Shown: piece by piece, positions 10,672-20,524 of the stretch
Layout: each line of letters begins with the position of its first letter
How positions within the stretch are numbered: position 1 is the stretch's first letter
From: Micractinium sp. NFX-FRZ
Taxonomy: Eukaryota; Chlorophyta; Trebouxiophyceae; Chlorellales; Chlorellaceae
DNA length: 64,000 nucleotides
Assembly: GCA_029339195.1 (NCBI GenBank)
Contig: JAPTJF010000218.1
Span: 34,344-98,343 of the forward strand
Reading direction: 5' to 3'
Made by a program: the position numbers and the translations under genes
Notes under the pieces: generated by a model
The model's input: the letters and a program-made list of their open reading frames with translations, nothing else
Told to the model about the DNA's origin: nothing
Database searches by the model: none

Positions 10672-12546
10672 ATGGTGGACCTCACGCCGGAGGAGCAGGC
10701 GCTGGCAGCGGTGCGGCCTGGGCGGACACCCTGCCTGCGGAGCCTAAAGTTGCCGTGATGGCTTCTTCGTCCATAAATTCATGAAAAGAACCAGCGAGCA
10801 CAAGAACCCCACTCCACATGGTGCGCCCCGCATCGCTCTTTCTGCAGGAGCTGCCACCCAGCCAGTGGAGCGGCGTGGAGGCGTGGTACATGGACAGCAG
10901 CGAAGACGACCAGCGGCTGCCGCACAGGTGCGTCCAGAGTAAAGAGTTGGTGGGTCGCAGGTGCCTGCCGCCACCGCCCCGCCGCTCCACCTGCCTCCCT
11001 CTCGCTTCCACTGCGCCGTTTGCCGGGCTTTGCCTTCGCAGGCTGTCTCCTAACGAGCCATGCACTCCAGAGGCGCTGTATGCGCTGGGCGTGCGCGTGT
11101 GGCGGCTGGATGCAGACAAGTATGAGAGCGGGGACCCGCAGCTGGCGGCCATCCGCAAGGCACGCGGCTACAACTACGACGTACGTGGGTGCTGCTGCTG
11201 GGGTACTTTGTGTGATGCTGATGTGCAGGGTCACTCATGCTTGGGTGCTGGCTACCACCACACGGTTGCTCGCTTTGTTGTGGGTGCAACGAGGTGCGTG
11301 GTTAGTGCTGCTTGCGTGCGAGGTGGGCAGCGTGTTGAGACATGACGACGTAAGCTGTGCATGCACCGGGGTGCTGACCCTGGTATGCCTGATGCCTGCC
11401 GCAAACAAGCTTCACCTGCACGCAGGGGTGTTCCCTGCCTGCCTACCTGCTTGACCGTCGGATGTCTCCCCTCCCTCCCTCCCTCCCTCCCTCCCTCCCA
11501 CCCGCTGCCGCAGGACTGCATCACCTGCACCCCTGCCTGCCTGCCGGATTACGAGAAGAAGATCAAGTCCTTCTACGAGGAGCACCTGCACACCGATGAG
11601 GAGATCCGGTACATCCTGGATGGCAGCGGTACGTGGGGGAGGCTAAGGAGGGCAACGTGGGGGTGGAGTTAGCAAGTGGGGCTGAAGGATTGGGGTTCAA
11701 TGGTGCGCGGAATGTTTCACGGACACGGAGCATGTGGGCGAGAAGGTTGGGTACATCCGGTGTGGCAGCAGTGGACTGTTTAAGTCCCGTCTCTGTGCAC
11801 CACCCTCCCTGTGCACCTCCCTGCCCTCCAATCGTCGCCTCCAATCACCCATCAGCTCCCCTCTGCCCTCCCACCCACCCTCCCACCCACCGCCCTCCAG
11901 GCTACTTTGACGTGCGCGACCTGCAGGACCGCTGGGTGCGCATCTGCAGCCGGAAGGGCACGATGCTGGTCATCCCGGAGGGCATCTACCACCGCTTCAC
12001 GCTGGACGAAAACAACTACATCAAGGTAGGGTGGGGGTGGGGGGTGCCGGGTGCCTGCTCCACTTCTCCTTGGTTCAGTGCACATCACTTTGTGTCTGGT
12101 CAAAGGGGTGGTGATGCCGGGGGAGCATCTGCCACCGCTTCTCGATGGGCTGGGGGGGAACTGCACCCAGATGTTGCAGCTTGGGAGCTGCTGTTGAGTC
12201 GGGTTGAGGGCGGGTCGACACACGTGTTGAGCTGAAGCTCTTGGTGAGCTCTTTTGTGGGTGGTGATGTGTGAACGCGGTGTGTTCGGTCAGCAGTACAA
12301 GTAAGAAAGAGGGGGCGGCTACAGCAAGTTGGTAGCTGGGGCAGTGTGCCAGCCGCGCCAACAGCTGCAGTGTGGCACGCACCTGGCTGACTGCCTCCCC
12401 GCCTGCGGCCCTCCCCTGTGCCTGCGCAGGCCCTGCGCCTCTTCTGCGGCGTGCCCGTGTGGACGCCTGTCAATCGGCCAGCGGAGGAGAACCCCTCCCG
12501 GGCAAAGTACCTGGAGAGCGTCAAGGGCGTCACGGCGGCTGCATGA
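10672..12546 (+). CDS. ARD: Acireductone dioxygenase (methionine salvage)
   Basis: Six exons, 10672-10710, 10848-10927, 11042-11180, 11514-11628, 11901-12025 and 12430-12546, give 204 residues, a usual length for this family. The enzyme oxidises 1,2-dihydroxy-3-keto-5-methylthiopentene to the 2-keto acid precursor of methionine plus formate (Fe form), or by an off-pathway reaction with Ni. It is a cupin. The metal ligands are visible as EEHLHTDEE, with His97, His99 and Glu103, and GIYHRF, with His near 142. Flanking family motifs are present: WYMD near the start, [15 protein letters not shown] after the first ligands and [16 protein letters not shown] near the end. The first exon codes for only 13 residues. 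No targeting peptide is seen, so it is probably cytosolic or nuclear as in plants. It faces polymerase kappa tail to tail. Confidence 0.95.
11463..11500. repeat. (CCCT)n simple repeat in an ARD intron
   Basis: Eight or so CCCT units form the pyrimidine tract upstream of the exon 4 acceptor of the ARD gene (exon start 11514). Confidence 0.75.
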
Positions 12547-13072
12547 GCATCGCCTGCCGTACTGAGGCGTTCACGCCACAACGGCGACGTGCTCCCCCCC
12601 CGTACTGGGGCGCTCACGCCACAGCGGCGACGTGCTCCCCCCTCCTCAGACAGTGACGCATCCACTTACAACTGCACGGCTGCCTTGCTGATGCACAACC
12701 TCCCCGCTCACACTCCTCTGCTCCCCTCACAATCTCCTTCAAGTGCTCCTCCGCTGCACCCACCACCCTCACTTCGCATTGAACCTCCCCTCTGCTGCCT
12801 CGCCCCCGTCAGCCCACGTTTTGTGTTGAGATGCGCTCTCCCTCCCAACCTGCTATTATCACGCTCCCGGGCAATCAAACCCCGCATGGGCTCTGCGCCT
12901 CTTTTGCCTGCACCTCTGCTGCACTCAGGCAAGGTCACCCCGGTTTGCCATGCTTGCTGTAATGCATTGCAGTGAGTGTCTCGCAAGTGTGAGCCAAGAC
13001 AGAGGGAGGGCCGAGGGAGAATATCAAGCGCTCGCTCATTCTTGGCGTCCTGCCGCCACGCAGCCGCCTGCC
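12547..13072. other. Convergent 3' region of ARD (+) and polymerase kappa (-)
   Basis: No gene is seen. TGTAA at 12958-12962 (plus) fits the ARD transcript, and TTACA at 12666-12670 (TGTAA on minus) fits polymerase kappa. If both are used the two transcripts overlap by nearly 300 bases in antisense. A 43-base tandem duplication begins a few bases after the ARD stop. Confidence 0.45.
12558..12643. repeat. 43-bp imperfect tandem duplication
   Basis: Two 43-base units (12558-12600 and 12601-12643) differ at only a few positions. Both contain CACGCCACARCGGCGACGTG followed by a C run. It lies in the 3' UTR of the ARD gene. Confidence 0.8.
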
Positions 13073-13803
13073 TCACCGCTTGAACCGCTTGGCAAAGGCT
13101 GTGAGCGTGCGCTGTCGCCCGCCGCTCTTCCCGCCGACCCGCTTCTTGCTCCCCGGCTCCCCCCAGCCGGCAAACTTGGCGGCCATGCGCTCCTCCTGCT
13201 GGTGCAGCTTCCACGCCAGGTGGCGGTCCAAGTGTTGCTGCGGCGGGGGCAATACACAAAGGCACCAATGAATCGTGATGCAGCACACCTGCGCCACATT
13301 GTGCTGCTGTGCGACGCTGGGTTCCTGGTAGGGGTGGTTGTGCAGGGACGACAGGGCGGGCAACAGGCAGACTGTTGTGGGCCCCCCAGCCCCGCTTCGG
13401 GCGCTCTGCAGTGCTTGCCTGCCTCTGCACCGACCCCACCACACGCGGCGGAGCTGCTGCCTGTGCGCCCACCAACCCATGCTGGCCCAGCCACTTCACT
13501 GGGTTTCCCCCTCATGTATGCGCCAACCCCTCGCACCTCTAGCCGTGTCCCACGGACCCACGCGCCGCAGTGCTCACACTCCGCCACATCCTCTCCCGGC
13601 AGCAAGTCGTGCAGCATCAAATCCTCATCCGTCTCCTCATACACCTCCTCCTCCTCCTCCTCCTCCACATCACCGCTGCACTCGCCCGCTGCTGGACCCT
13701 CCACCTGCTGCTGCTGGTGCTCATGCTGCTGGGCCTGTTCAGCCGGCTGCTGCTGCTGCTGGGCCTGCAGTTGCGGCTCGGGTTCAGCGGGCTGCACACC
13801 CTG

Positions 13804-13846
<43 letters not shown>

Positions 13847-16800
13847 GCCTGTTCAGCTGCTGGCTGCTGCATGGGCTGCTGCTCCATGTGTGCAGCTGCT
13901 TCCTGCGGCTGCTGCGTGGGTGCAGGCGGCGCGTTTGCAGGCTGCTGCTGCTGCTGCTGCTTTGGCGCAGACTGCTGCTGCTGCTGCTTCACTGCAGGTT
14001 GCTGCTGCTCAGCTGGCGGCGAGGGTTGGCGCGGGGTCATGAAGCGCAGGATGGACGGCCCCGCCCCGCCCCCCGCGCCAGCAGACTTCCGCCCCCGCTT
14101 GCCGCCACCCTTGCCGCTGCTGTTGGTGCTGCTGCCGGCCTTCACACTGCTGTTGCCGGCTTTGACGCTGCTGCTGCCGGCCCATCTGCCGCCGCCGCCT
14201 TTGGTGGTGCCGCACATTTGGCACAAGAGGTCGCCTTTCTTGTTGGCAAAAGTGCACATGCCGCATGCCCACATCTGAGGTGGCGCCGGCTGCTGCGACT
14301 GCTTGGGCGCGGTCCCTGGCGGGTGTTCCCAAGCGCCGGTCGTTGGCGGCTGCGCCGCTTGCTGCTGCTGCTGCTGCTGCTGCCGGGGTGTGTGGTCGTG
14401 CGCGCTGCCCTGTGGTGTGGTGCTCCCGCCTGCCTGCTGGCCCAGCCTGCCTGCCGCCTGCTGCAGCACCAGGTCAAGGCTGGTGGGGGGCAGGTGCATG
14501 TGTGCAGGCCTCGGCGGGCCTTCCCGGCTGCCGCCGCTGCTGCCTCCTGCTGCCGCTGCTGCTGCTGCATCCCGCTCATAGCGTGCCGCCGAGGCAGGAG
14601 ACACCGCCAGCGAGGGCGGCAGCGACACCTCGCCACCGTCCGGCCACGGCAGCACAGCCGCTGCCTCATCGCTGGGGCTGACACCCTGCTGTTGCTGCTG
14701 GGCGTGCTGGGCCTGCTGGCCCTGCTGCTGGGGCTGCCAGTGACGCAAGGATAGCTCCAGAATGTCGCCGCCGCTCAGCACCTGGCTGGTGTGCACATCC
14801 GCATCTGGGTCTGCCTCCTCATCCCCCTCCACCTCCGCTGCAAACAAGTCAAACTCCCCGCCGCAGGCAGGCGGTGCCGCACAGCCGTCAAAGCTGCCGC
14901 CGTGTGACCGCTCCGCCTGCCCCTCCTCCTGCTGCTGGTCTCCCCCTCCTCCTCCATCTCTGTCATCGCTGCCGTCGGCCTTGCCCTGCCGCCGCGCCAG
15001 CATCTCTTCCAGCGACAGCTGCCCCCGCTCCCGCCGCCCCGCCTCGTGGAAGTTGCTGACCCGCAGCCCCATCAGGCGCAGCTCCACGGGGAGCTCCGCC
15101 GCCAGCAGGCGCAGCCCCGCATCAAACAGCTCGTCGGCGGTGCTCACGTACCGCCCCAGCGTGGTGGCGCGGGTGCGCACCTGGGACAGGGGCGGGCAGG
15201 GGCAGGCGGCATTGGGAGGCGGTGAAGGGGTTCATGCCTGAAAGGGCGGGTGCAGCGGAAGTACGAAGCGGGGCAGGCGGGGCAAGCAATGAAGCGCGAG
15301 GCGGCTCCTCGTGCATCACGACACGTCCTGCGCTCAACCGCCTCCACATGCTCTGAAACCCAGCTAAAAATGTTCACCAACGAGTGCCCTGCAGCCCCAC
15401 CCACCTCGAAGGTGGTGAGCTTGATCTTGAGCGTGACGGTCTTGCCCCTCAGCTCCTCCTCCGCCATGTCAGCAGCCAGCGCGGTCGCCAGCTCAGACAG
15501 CTTGGCCTCCAGGTCAGCACGGCGGCTCAAGGGCCTGCCAACGGGATGGGGGACAAGGGCAGCCAGGTGGCAGGTGAGGGCGGGGGGCAAAGCGGCCATG
15601 GCGGGCTTTGCAACAGGAGGTGTGAGTGCAAGTTTGCAGTGGTGGGGGTCACCTCTTGCGCCTGCCAGGGGCCAGACGGAGCGACTCGCAGCTGTGCGCA
15701 GCTGAGCCCGCCGCCACCCTCCCCGTCCGTGCATATTGTCCTCCACCCCCCCCCCTTCTCTGCCAGACTGCGTGCCCTGGGCCCCACCTGAAGGTTCGCT
15801 CGGTGCTGATGCCCTTGCGGCCCACCTCCCCCTCGCGGGGCCGCTCCGCATGCTGCGTCTCGCCCAGCCCCAGCGCCACATGCGACAGCCAGTCGATGCA
15901 GATGGCGCTGAACAGGGCCTGCATGGGAGGCAGCGGGGTGGGGGGAGGCGGCAGTGGGGGGATGAGGCGGGTGGGAAGTGAGGGTGCAATGGGTGGGGTG
16001 CGTGCGAGAGCAGTATGGCAGGCGCACAATGTGGCACACCACAGCCGGGCAGGGAAGCGGCGGCCGCCAAGCATTTTCAATGCCAGTTATATCATGCCAT
16101 ATTTCCCCACAAGTTCTGCTCTGTGCAGGGTGTCCGCCTGCGCTGGTGCTAGCCTCCTCTCCATGCGCTCCTGTCCCCCTCCCTTCACAGAAATGAGTCC
16201 CCTTATGAGACAAGCAGCAAGAGGACGGCTAATTCTCAGCTCTGCGCGTTGTATTGTCACCCATCACGCACTGCCAACAGAAGCAGGCACAACCAGCAGA
16301 AGAGGCACAATGCAGCAGGAGAGGGCGGCTCACCCCCAGCAGCGCGCGGTGCGTCATCAAGTCCCCCCCCGTGGTCATGCCAAAAGCGGCCAGCATGCGC
16401 TGCGTCACCTTGCCAACCCCCGGCACCTTCCTGCACCAGGAGGCACAGCGGCGGCCGAGCCAAGAGGCGGTGCAGGCAACGTGTCAGACATCGCCTAGAA
16501 GCAGGGGGCGCCGATGGAGTGCGTGATTGATCCGACTGGTGCACACCCACGCAAGCTCAGGTGTCGAGTGGTTGCCCGGCTGGCGGCAGGCCAGCCCAGG
16601 CGCCCCTGCCACGGTGCTGAGCAGGCGCTCGCGACACCCTTGAGCACCGGGCAGGGAGGGCAGGGGGCACGCTGGCAGCGCACCTGAGGGGCAGGTCGTG
16701 CACAAAGGCCATCACCGCCTCGCGGGTCGGCTCCAGGCAGAACTGGCCTGAGGAGGGGGGAAGGAAAGAGAGACGGAGGGAGGGGTGGAGGGCGGAGCCG

Positions 16801-19790
16801 GCAGCAGGCATGAGGCGGGGGTGGAGGGTGCACATGTCAGGCAGGAAGGGGCTCCCCAGTTGACCTACCCCACCCACCCAGCCCACCACCATGCCAGCGC
16901 AGCACCAGCCTTGTGCGCACCGTTTGGCTTGTTCTTGTCGCTGCAAATCTTGGCCAGCATCTTGTTGGGGGCCACGCCCACTGCACATGGGCACAGGGCA
17001 GGGCAGGGCAGGTCCAGGTGAGTTCAGGACAAGGCCAGATTGATGCAGATTGGCAGCACGCCAGGAGCGGCGGGAAGGCAGGCAGGCAGGCAGACTGGGA
17101 GGGCTGAAGTGGATGACACAGGACGGCAGCACCCAGGGCAGGGCCTGCAACTCACGCCGCACTGTTTGCCGCACTGAAAGCAGCTGTGGGCCTCGGCTGA
17201 GTCTGCCCGCCAGTGCACAGAGCGGACATGCGGCCCCAGCCCGACCCGACCTGAGCAGGTGAGGCGCGTCTCATCCTGCACGCGCCGCCGGATCTCGGCA
17301 GCCACCTCCGCTCCGGTGACCCCGTTGGCAGCGCAGTATTCTGCAGGGTGGGTGGGAGGGTGGGTGGGCGGGGAGGGGCAGCGAGGCGGGGATTCGGCAC
17401 ACGGCGGTTGGCTGGCGGCGGCTGCAGGAGCGTGCATGCCTTTTGCTTCCACCCTGGCGCTGTCCCCGACCTGCACGCTGCTGTAACCCCACGCACCCCT
17501 TCATCCAACGCCCACCCACGCGCTACGCCCATGATCCTCCCGTCCTTGGCTGCGCTAGTCACTTTGGCCCCCCCGCTGGTCTCCCTATCTGGCACCAAAA
17601 CCAGCTCCACCCTACTCCGCCCTCATCCACCGCCCACCCACCCGTGACGTCCAGGTACGCCTCATCCAGGCTGCCGGCCTCAAAGGCGGGGTCGTACTCC
17701 CGGAAGACGGCGCTGAGGAGGGCGGGAGGGTGGGTGGGTGGGGTTGGAAAGGAGAGGGGTTGGTGTGTGAATGCGTGGCAGCACAGAACCGGCGGTGGTG
17801 GCAGGGGACACATCCGTAAAGTGATAGTGGATTGGTGGGCAGGGGACAAGTGAGAGGTGTGAGCAGGCGGGAAGAGGCGGGAAGAGGTGCGGGTGCAAGG
17901 GACGGGACCAGGGGAGGATCAAAGACGGGGTCGTATGTGTGGGAACAAGCACCACCTGAGTGCACGGGCAAGCACACATTAGTGCACGCATACAAACGCC
18001 CTCTCTCCCACGCTCACCGCGTCGCCTCGCTGGCCTTGCGGTACTTCTCAAAGTCTGACGGCACAAACACAAGTTGCGGGCAGAGCTTCAAGGCGATGAA
18101 GCCAGGCATCGCGCTGCGAGCAGCGACACGGGGTGGGCGGGGCAGCCGCGGAGGGCAGCGTGGGGTTGGTGCAAGGGTGGGGTTGATGCAGCCGGGCGGA
18201 GCGAGCAGACAAGGGCAGCGCTGGCAGGCAAAAGGGGCTGAGCTGGCCGGGGTGGCAGGTGAGCTATAAATGGCAGGTCAGCGAGCAGGGGCACGAGGCT
18301 GGGTGGGGAGGGGTATCACAATATGTGCAGAGGCGAGTGGGCAGGGCGGGAAGGCAGGCAGGCAGGTGAGGCCTTCATCCTCAGCGTTCCTCCCTGCGCT
18401 CTTGCCTGTGCTCGTCCACTTGGCAAACCCGCCAAGCCGCTCCGCCGAAAGCCCATCCCGCCCACCAGGCATGCACCACCTGCGGAACTCTCCGCCCACC
18501 AGGCACGCACCCACCCCACCTGCGCACACCATACTTGCGTGCCACGTAGTTTGCCGTGCTGATCATGCCGACGCCGCCCACCGCAAAGGGGCGGGCGCTC
18601 TGCGGCATGGCAAGAACGCATGGGGGAGTGGTCCCAGTCAGCATTGCTGGCTGCTTCAAATCAACCAACCGCCTCCTCACCCACCACCACCCTACGCCCC
18701 CCAACAAAGAAAACAAAGGGGGAGTGCGCCTGCAACCCACCAGCGCCAGCTGCCCTAGCTTCTCCCCGGCTCCACACTCACGACAACCTCCCCAAGCAAG
18801 GGCAGAGGAGCATGCGCCACCAGCACTCACCAACTCCGGCTTCTCCAGCTCCTCCACCGCCGCAAAAAAGGCGTCCATATCCACGTGCAGCCAGGTCCTG
18901 CTCAGGTCGCGCCCCGCCTCCAGCTCAGCCAGCCGCGCGTCCATGCTGGCGCCGTGCCCCGCCAGCTCAGCGCTGCCCAGCGCGCGTGCCGTCGCCTTCA
19001 TGCGCGCGATGCGCACGTCTGTTGCTGCGTTCTTGCGCTGCTCGTTCTCAAAGTGGGGGGTGCCCTGCAGGCCAGGCGGGCAGGGGGAGGCAGGGGCGGG
19101 CCGCGGCGGTGGTGGGCGGTGTCATCAAGGCTGCAGTGACAGGGCGGTTGGCGGGCAGCGCAGGTAGGGACCTGCGGCGACGCCCGGCGCTCCGGTGCCA
19201 TGATACGGGCATGCAAGCCCCAGCAGCCCAGCACCCGCCCAGCCCAGCACCCAGCTGCAGCAGTGTGTTTGGGCGCTTGCCTTGCTGGCCTCGTACACCA
19301 CGCGCTTCACCCGCTCCGCATCCACCTCCTCCATGCCCGCCTGCAGCCAGGGCGGGAGGTGTCCATGATAGTTGTGCGATCACAACAGCGAACAGTGGAG
19401 ACACAAGACGGCGGAAGACCCGAAAGCAGGGCATGTGGTTGCGGCAGACCAGTGGGGATGGAGCGCAGGCGACAGCCGGCGACAGCAAGGGCCTGGGCAG
19501 TCCTGCTGCTGGGTAGCGGCCGTGTGCCATTTCCACCACTTCCCACCTTGGCGTTTGTGAACACCGTGTCATAGTCCAGTCTGGGCTGAGTGGGGGCGGG
19601 AGGCCCCAGGCCCTCCTGCAGAGGCGCCTCCTGCGGCGCCTCCTGTGGGCCCTCCATGGGCGCCTCCTTGGCGTGCACGCCCGCCGGCACCTGCAAGCAG
19701 CGGCTGTTGGGTGGTGTCGGGACCGCTCTCCGCTGCGCCCATAGTTACCGCCTGGGTACCAAAGCTTGCACTTGCACCACAGTGGCTCAT
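13073..19790 (-). CDS. POLK: DNA polymerase kappa (Y family, DinB-like) with NZF, UBZ-like and PIP-box motifs
   Basis: Sixteen exons can be joined in phase: 19790-19749, 19690-19547, 19340-19281, 19064-18831, 18599-18520, 18113-18018, 17712-17642, 17340-17251, 16980-16921, 16747-16684, 16430-16334, 15918-15788, 15534-15405, 15180-13562, 13316-13289 and 13237-13073. They give about 1036 residues. The enzyme copies damaged DNA. The catalytic core shows HVDMDAFFAAVE near 142, SLDEAYLD near 233 (metal ligands), a helix-hairpin-helix KVPGVGKVT and the little-finger domain up to about 470. Kappa rather than eta is indicated by the N-clasp-like region (VYEASKGTPHFENEQRK). The long tail is low-complexity with many Gln runs. 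It contains a RanBP2-type zinc finger near 734-760 (WACGMC, then CQMCG), a CxxC...HxxxH UBZ-like finger (CEHCGA, then HLDRHLAWKL) split by a 28-base exon, and a terminal QRTLTAFA PIP-box-like motif. Intron 3 uses a GC donor. The first exon is least certain. Confidence 0.9.
13794..14380. repeat. CTG/CAG triplet runs coding polyglutamine
   Basis: Several runs of CTG on the plus strand (CAG on the coding minus strand), the longest near 13808-13850, encode Gln tracts in the tail of polymerase kappa. Shorter runs occur near 13740, 13940-13990 and 14358-14381. They are in frame and part of the gene, not a separate element. Confidence 0.8.
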
Positions 19791-20524
19791 TTCCTATGCA
19801 GAGAAGTGATCGCGCACGCTCAAATACGATATCTAGCCTCCAGACACTCAATGCTGACTCCCAACCGACCTTTAGTCCCCTTTAAGTTGCGATGCGCCGC
19901 GCCGCGGCCCCCCTGGCGCAGCCTGAACGCGAGCGTGTGGTGCGGGCGGTGCTGAGCACCTTCCCTCCCGCTCTGCTGCTGTGCACGTTTCAGGTCATAC
20001 AGCAAACAACATATTCCGGCTGAGCAGGTGAGGGGTAGGGAGGGCAGCAGCATGCACATAGCCACGCCACCTCATGCGCAGCGTGCACCGTCTGGGCTGC
20101 AGGTTGATCATGAATTCTGCAAAAGTGCTTGCCTTTTGTTAAGATAGTGCTGAACACCTTCAGTGTGCACATTAAAGATATGTCTTCGAAGCAGGATCCA
20201 CCCTCTCAACAGGTGTGCATTGAGTCACCGCTTGGGGATGGTGCCCGCCGTGATGCCCGCCGCCTCCTCTTCTGTGGAGGGGCGCCCCAGGATGGCGTTG
20301 CGGTGCGGGAACCGCCCCCAGCGTTGCTGAAGCATTGCTGTGCGTAACCGAGCCTTACATACACATGTATACACACAAGGATGCGCATCACTTGCCCCAT
20401 GCAAGCACGCCGGGCGTGGCATCGCACCGCCGCACCGCCATGCATTGTTTAACATTGTCAAGACGTGCAGATCTGCCGCTCCTGCCCCAAAGCGCATCCA
20501 CCAAGCGAGCCCGCTGGCCCGCCC
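19791..20524. other. Spacer between polymerase kappa start and oxidoreductase stop
   Basis: This gap holds the polymerase kappa promoter and the 3' end of the minus-strand oxidoreductase. TTACA at 20355-20359 is a minus-strand TGTAA about 170 bases past the oxidoreductase stop. It also holds the DUF924 exon copy listed separately. Confidence 0.4.
20225..20331 (-). pseudogene. Isolated copy of the terminal DUF924 exon
   Basis: On the minus strand this stretch reads QQRWGRFPHRNAILGRPSTE, continues to EEAAGITAGTIPKR and then stops (TGA at 20227-20225). It matches the last exon of the DUF924 gene at 24489-24600 almost base for base. There are about half a dozen substitutions in the first 95 bases and one extra codon (QQRWG against QQWG). 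No other DUF924 exon is found nearby, so it looks like a remnant of a partial duplication. It could also be a real terminal exon of an unrecognised gene or an alternative 3' exon of the oxidoreductase. The frame is intact, so decay is not proven. Confidence 0.6.

Noticed and set aside
13570..14754. 394-codon plus-strand Leu-rich open frame
   Set aside because: It is the reverse of the CAG-rich polymerase kappa tail, where CTG reads as leucine runs. The minus strand carries the zinc finger and UBZ motifs.
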